Of a DNA stretch of 37,003 nt, positions 33,399 through 37,003 are shown piece by piece. How positions within the stretch are numbered: the stretch's first letter is position 1; each line of letters begins with the position of its first letter. A model generated the notes under the pieces. That model saw only the letters and a list, made by a program, of their open reading frames with translations. It made no database searches and was not told where the DNA came from. This stretch comes from Oscillochloris sp. (GTDB lineage: Bacteria > Chloroflexota > Chloroflexia > Chloroflexales > Chloroflexaceae). The stretch is from the NCBI GenBank assembly GCA_012032775.1, contig JAAUQO010000036.1:1-37003 (forward strand), written 5' to 3'. The position numbers were made by a program, and so were the translations under genes.

Positions 33399-33695
33399 TG
33401 AACACCTCCCTGAAGGCGGAGGCGGCGGCGTGGGAACGTCGTCATCCCGCCTGTAGGACTTCCTCGTCAGAGGTACAAATTACTTTAAAGAATGGTACGT
33501 ACAATATGCGCAAAGGTTTCAAGCAATCGTGCGTTATAACTCCATATTGCTGCTCAGTATCCCATGTTGGGCGGCAGCATGCAAGCGTTGGGAACACAAT
33601 TGTTAGTGGTAAAGTAATAGGGAGAGTAATCTCTGGTTATGCGCGGCGGGTAGCGCCGCGCTATTTTGCGGCTTTACCGACGGGTATGAAAACAT
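33399..33695. other. Intergenic region between divergent transporter and reductase genes
   Basis: About 297 bases, AT-richer than its surroundings, with no gene. A perfect 8-bp GC-rich hairpin lies at 33641-33661. TGTAC-containing motifs occur at about 33493-33503. I do not see a clear promoter or riboswitch. Confidence 0.4.
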
Positions 33696-34787
33696 ATGAC
33701 AACAAATAACCGACACGACACACCTTACGAAGTTGCCCTGATCGGCGCGGGGCCGATCGGGATTGAGTTGGCGGTGGGTTTGAAGCGGGCCGGGGTGCCG
33801 TATATCCACTTCGATGCGGCCCAACTCGGCTACACAATGGGCTGGTGGCCGCGGAATACCCATTTTTTTAGTACCACCGAGCGCCTGGCCATCTCCGGCG
33901 TGCCGATTCAGAATAATCACCAGGGCCGCATCACCGGCGAAGAGTATCTGGCCTATTTGCGCAGTGTGGTCGAGCAGTTCGATCTGGCGATCCAGACCTA
34001 CGAGCCGGTGACGGGATTGCAACGCGACGAGACGGGATTTACCGTCACCACCGGGCCGATCAGCGGCGAGCGCAGCTATCTGGCGCGAAATGTTGTGCTG
34101 GCGATCGGCGATATGCATTGGCCGAAGCGCCTGGAGATCGCCGGCGAGGATCTGTCGCATGTTTCGCATTACTTCCACGACCCGCACGACTATTTCCGGC
34201 GCCGCTTGCTGATCGTCGGCGGCAAGAATTCGGCGGTCGAGGCGGCATTACGTTGTTGGCGCGGCGGCGCCCAGGTGACGATCAGCTACCGGCGGCCCAC
34301 ATTCGATTACAACCGCGTGAAGCATTGGCTGTTGCCCGATCTGAACGCCCAGATCGAAGCCGGCACAATCGGCTTTTTGGCCAACACCGCGCCGTTGCGG
34401 ATCACGCCTGCGTATGTTGAACTGGAATGCTTGAACGACGACGGCGAACCAACCGGCAAGACCATCAGGCATGCGACGGATGCCGTGCTGCTGGCGACCG
34501 GCTTTCGCGGTGATCAATCATTGCTGGAGCAGACCGGGGTGCGGTTTCATGGCCCGAACCGGGTGCCGGAGTTCGACCCCGCGACAATGGAGACAAATGT
34601 ACCGGGACTGTATCTGGCCGGCACGGTGGCGGCGGGCGTGCAGCAGCGCTATACGCTGTTTATCGAGAACTGCCACGATCATGTCGCGAAGATTGTGACG
34701 GCGGTATGTGGGCGTTCGTGCGGGCCGTTGGGCGATGTGGCGGCACGTACCTACGATCTGCGCTTCGAGCAATTCGAGGCGAATTAA
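33696..34787 (+). CDS. YpdA-like FAD/NAD(P)-binding oxidoreductase
   Basis: A 363-residue flavoprotein resembling YpdA, the bacillithiol disulfide reductase. The first dinucleotide fold is [21 protein letters not shown] (FAD), the second [22 protein letters not shown] (NADPH), and the FAD-closing motif is [13 protein letters not shown]. There is no CxxC pair, as in YpdA and unlike thioredoxin reductase. The segment [24 protein letters not shown] is typical of this group. A role in reducing a low-molecular-weight thiol disulfide is an extrapolation. No strong ribosome binding site is seen. Confidence 0.85.
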   Translation: MTTNNRHDTPYEVALIGAGPIGIELAVGLKRAGVPYIHFDAAQLGYTMGWWPRNTHFFSTTERLAISGVPIQNNHQGRITGEEYLAYLRSVVEQFDLAIQTYEPVTGLQRDETGFTVTTGPISGERSYLARNVVLAIGDMHWPKRLEIAGEDLSHVSHYFHDPHDYFRRRLLIVGGKNSAVEAALRCWRGGAQVTISYRRPTFDYNRVKHWLLPDLNAQIEAGTIGFLANTAPLRITPAYVELECLNDDGEPTGKTIRHATDAVLLATGFRGDQSLLEQTGVRFHGPNRVPEFDPATMETNVPGLYLAGTVAAGVQQRYTLFIENCHDHVAKIVTAVCGRSCGPLGDVAARTYDLRFEQFEAN

Positions 34788-34920
34788 GCTCTGCGGGTAT
34801 TCAGGCCGCCCGCCCGCAGCCCATGCTTTGCGCCCGCCGGCGCACCGAGCACACTTGCTTGAGTGCTGTGAAACAGCGCGATACACCATTCTAAAGGCTT
34901 TTTTAAGGGGAAATATCGGT

Positions 34921-34949
34921 TTGCAAAAGCGAATCGAAAATGTTATACT
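34921..34949 (+). promoter_or_regulatory. Promoter of the nusA operon
   Basis: TTGCAA (34921-34926), 17-base spacer, TATACT (34944-34949). Start expected near 34956. The 34788-34920 stretch before it holds only a GC-rich inverted repeat after the reductase gene. Confidence 0.68.
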
Positions 34950-34955
34950 GCGACT

Positions 34956-35206
34956 GCCCAGCACTGTTGGGTGATTAGTTTGCCTTGTGGCGTCAGGTTG
35001 ATGATGAAGGAACTGCCGCATGCGGCAGTCCCGTCAGACCGTTCGGGGACACCAGCGATGAACAGTCTGTGAAGCACCACATTCAGTCCGTACGATCGGC
35101 AGATCGGCGGATCTGAACCAACCGGCTCAGCCGGAACATGGTCTGCTTCGTACGCTGTGGAAAGTGGGTAGCCCCCACTTTTCTTGTTGTAGGCGAGCGA
35201 AGGAAT
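34956..35206 (+). promoter_or_regulatory. Structured leader RNA of nusA with attenuator-like hairpin
   Basis: About 250 untranslated bases. Elements in order: hairpin CCCA..TGGG near 34957-34971; a perfect 18-base palindrome at 35012-35029; a closing stem CGTACGA/TCGTACG (35089-35095 with 35148-35154), continued by GCAG/CTGC, enclosing two hairpins (35101-35114 and 35122-35134) as a three-way junction; then an 8-bp hairpin at 35161-35181 followed by TTCTTGTTGT, which looks like an intrinsic terminator 26 bases before the nusA start. No rimP gene is present in its usual place upstream of nusA. Confidence 0.6.
35161..35190 (+). terminator. Attenuator-like terminator before nusA
   Basis: AAAGTGGG-TAGCC-CCCACTTT followed by a T-rich run interrupted by C and G. 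Its place inside the leader suggests conditional termination, as in nusA operons that are repressed by their own product. Confidence 0.55.
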
Positions 35207-36531
35207 ATGAAGAGCGATTTTTATACTGCCATTTCGCAGATTGCAGCCGAGCGCGGCATTCCAAAAGAAGCGATCATCGATGTGATGGAGCGGGCGTTGA
35301 TCACCGCGTATAAGCGCACGCTCGGTAATAATCCGCCGCCGTTGGATGTAACCGTCAAACTCGATCCGGTCAGCGGCATGGCGCATGTGTATGCCGAAAA
35401 ACAGGTTGTGGACGAGGTGTTCGACGATCGTTTCGAGATCGAGCTTGATGATGCGCGGAAAACCAAGCCCGACGCGGTGATCGGTGAGACGGTTGTGGTC
35501 GAGAGTACGCCGAACGATTTCGGCGCATCGCCGCACAGACAGCCAAGCAGGTTGTGCTTCAGGGGATCAAAGAAGTCGAGCGCGAATACATCTACGGCGA
35601 GTATATGGATCGCGAAGGTGAGTTGATCACGGCAACCGTGCAACGCACCAATAAGGGTAATGTAATCCTGGAGATGGGCAAGGCCGAGGCGATCATCCCG
35701 GTGAAGGAACAGGTTGAGAACGATCGCTACTATCACGGCCAGCGCCTGAAGGTGTATTTGCTGGAGATCCGGCGTGAAGATCGCGGCCCGCGCTTGATCG
35801 CCTCACGCACGCACAAGAACCTGATCACGCGCCTGTTTGAGATGGAAGTGCCGGAGATTTATAACGGCACGGTCGAGATCAAGTCGATCGCTCGGGAACC
35901 CGGCCTGCGCACTAAAGTTGCGGTTGCGGCGCGTCAGGAAGGGATCGACCCGGTTGGTTCATGTGTCGGTATGCGCGGCATTCGTATTCAGAATATCGTC
36001 AACGAGTTGAACGGCGAGAAGATCGACGTGGTGCAGTGGTCGCCCGATCCGCGTGATTTCATCGCCAACGCGCTCTCGCCGGCGCAGGTGGTTGAGGTGC
36101 ATCTGAACGATCAGGATCATGCGGCGTTGGTGATTGTGCCCGACAAGCAATTATCGCTGGCGATCGGCAAAGAGGGCCAGAATGTGCGCCTTGCCGCCAA
36201 ATTAAGCGGCTGGCGGATCGATATTAAGAGCGCTACGGCGCTGCTTGAAGAGGAGCGCGCTGCCGCCGAGGTGCGGGCCAGTGCTGAAGCTGAGGCGATG
36301 GCGACTGAGGCCGAGTTGGCGAATGCGGAGCTTGAGGAGCGCAAGGTGCGCCCCGATGGAACCGTGCGTTATCGGAATGTTGCCTATGGCCCGTTGGGCA
36401 ATGATTTAATTGGTGTGACGGTGCAGCTTCGGGCGACATCGCAGAAGTTATATATTTACCATCATGATCGGTTGTTTGCCTCGTATATTCTCGTAGAGGA
36501 CGAGAGCGAGGTTGTTGCGGACGAGGAGTAA
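35207..36531 (+). CDS. nusA: Transcription factor NusA (frameshifted), with extra C-terminal module
   Basis: Binds RNA polymerase and controls pausing, termination and antitermination. Repaired length 441 residues. The N-terminal domain starts [20 protein letters not shown]; the S1 domain follows at about 130-200; KH1 has [18 protein letters not shown] near 250; KH2 has [16 protein letters not shown] near 320. The frame breaks at 35521-35526: one C lost in GGCCGC. Restoring it gives [14 protein letters not shown], a conserved NusA sequence. AAGGA lies before the ATG. After a charged helix (340-378), residues 380-441 form an unusual module ([19 protein letters not shown], then [17 protein letters not shown]) not found in standard NusA; it resembles transposase C-terminal barrels. 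Confidence 0.93.
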
Positions 36532-36540
36532 ACGGCGATA

Positions 36541-36924
36541 ATGGCTCAGGCAGGGAAAAAGCAGCAATCTGCGCCGCCCGTGAAGCATGTGCCGCAGCGT
36601 ACGTGTATCGCCTGCCGGCGTGGGGATGCAAAGCGTGAATTGGTGCGCCTGGTGCGTGATAGCGCCGGACGAGTGTCCGTCGATCCAGGTGGGAAAGCCC
36701 GCGGCCGCGGCGCCTATGTGTGCCGCGATGCGGCCTGCTGGGATGTGGCGTTCAAACGGCATGCGATCGAGCGGGCGTTTAAACTGGAACAGTTGCACCC
36801 CGAGGATCGCGCTGCATTGCTGGCGTATCGCAGCAGCCTGGAACCTGAGCCGTCTTTGGCAGAAGCAACACGTTCCGCCGAACCGAGATCCGCAGCCGAT
36901 CGTACAGACACAGGAGGGAGTTAG
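36541..36924 (+). CDS. ylxR: YlxR-family (DUF448) nucleic-acid-binding protein
   Basis: A 127-residue protein in the conserved nusA-ylxR-infB order. The family core is seen at residues 17-85: VPQRTCIACRRGDAKRELVR, then GRGAYVCRDAACWDVAFKR with the conserved Gly-Arg-Gly-Ala-Tyr. Four Cys residues (Cys22, Cys25, and two in the YVCRDAAC segment) could hold a metal, unusual for streptococcal members. The C-terminal 35 residues are an acidic disordered tail. YlxR has been linked to RNase P or transcription control in other bacteria. Nine bases separate it from nusA. Confidence 0.9.
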   Translation: MAQAGKKQQSAPPVKHVPQRTCIACRRGDAKRELVRLVRDSAGRVSVDPGGKARGRGAYVCRDAACWDVAFKRHAIERAFKLEQLHPEDRAALLAYRSSLEPEPSLAEATRSAEPRSAADRTDTGGS

Positions 36925-36926
36925 AA

Positions 36927-37003
36927 ATGCCACCACAGAAAGATAGAGATCGAGGTGTCTCGACGGCATCGCGTGGGCCGGGCGGCAATCGTGGTTCAAC
37001 CGG
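36927..37003 (+). CDS. infB: Translation initiation factor IF-2, N-terminal fragment
   Basis: Only the first 25 codons are inside the window (MPPQKDRDRGVSTASRGPGG and beyond). AGGAGGGA eight bases before the ATG and the position directly after ylxR make infB the clear expectation; the low-complexity charged and Gly-rich N-terminus is usual for it. The GTPase domain lies beyond the edge. Confidence 0.8.
   Translation, partial: MPPQKDRDRGVSTASRGPGGNRGST

Noticed and set aside
34956-35160. A tRNA or a known riboswitch in the nusA leader
   Set aside because: No T-arm GTTCGA-type signature with a matching acceptor stem, and no FMN, TPP, SAM-I or cobalamin consensus could be fitted.
35500-35560. 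Programmed ribosomal frameshift in nusA
   Set aside because: No slippery heptamer is seen at the site, and many other genes in the window show similar single-base breaks.
1-37003. CRISPR arrays
   Set aside because: The only tandem repeats have units of seven bases without spacers.

Overview
The window reads as chromosomal DNA from a GC-rich, free-living bacterium. I think it is Chloroflexota, probably class Chloroflexia. This rests on protein style and gene content: a PASTA-tailed class A PBP, split BY-kinase and PHP-phosphatase modules, an FtsH-like protein with almost no extracytoplasmic loop, and a YpdA-like reductase. It is an inference, because there is no rRNA or marker alignment here. 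Gene density is high, many genes are coupled by ATGA overlaps, and intergenic gaps are full of perfect hairpins and 7-bp tandem repeats. No CRISPR, prophage, integrase or complete insertion sequence is visible.

Layout. 1-372: non-coding, hairpin-rich. 373-2083: three coupled membrane-protein genes including an ABA4-like one. 2201-4082: NarL-type two-component system. 4135-7241: class A penicillin-binding protein. 7394-8558: universal stress proteins, one internally deleted. 8864-10401: aldehyde dehydrogenase. 10471-11253: a GrdB-like protein whose reading frame crosses an in-frame UGA followed by a bacterial SECIS-like hairpin. 11300-12244: ADP-ribosylglycohydrolase. 12404-15332: D-2-hydroxyacid dehydrogenase, IYD-like nitroreductase and acyl-CoA dehydrogenase. 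15647-15883: small helical protein with its own promoter, operator and terminator. 16096-17870: TroA-like metal-binding lipoprotein and ABC ATPase under a DtxR/MntR-like box. 17925-18486: cupin and tRNA-Arg(UCG). 18597-22764: exopolysaccharide cluster (glycosyltransferase, two chain-length regulators, CpsD kinase, CpsB phosphatase). 22796-26518: solute-binding protein, membrane protein and FtsH-like protease. 26759-28550: orphan DNA methyltransferase and xanthine phosphoribosyltransferase. 28667-33398: MacAB-like exporter operon. 33696-34787: YpdA-like reductase. 34921-37003: nusA-ylxR-infB with a structured leader ending in an attenuator-like hairpin.

The best biological lead is the UGA-containing GrdB-like gene. 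The frame is open on both sides of the UGA, the recoded site reads Ser-Sec-Pro-Leu-Cys, and a perfect 8-bp stem with a G-first triloop sits 10 nt downstream. A second lead is an extra C-terminal module on NusA that resembles the terminal beta-barrel of DDE transposases.

A caution: at least six otherwise well-conserved genes are broken by small indels, including the normally essential nusA, and the PBP start region looks broken too. Sequencing or assembly error is the simplest reading. These genes are annotated as full-length with a marked frameshift rather than as biological pseudogenes.
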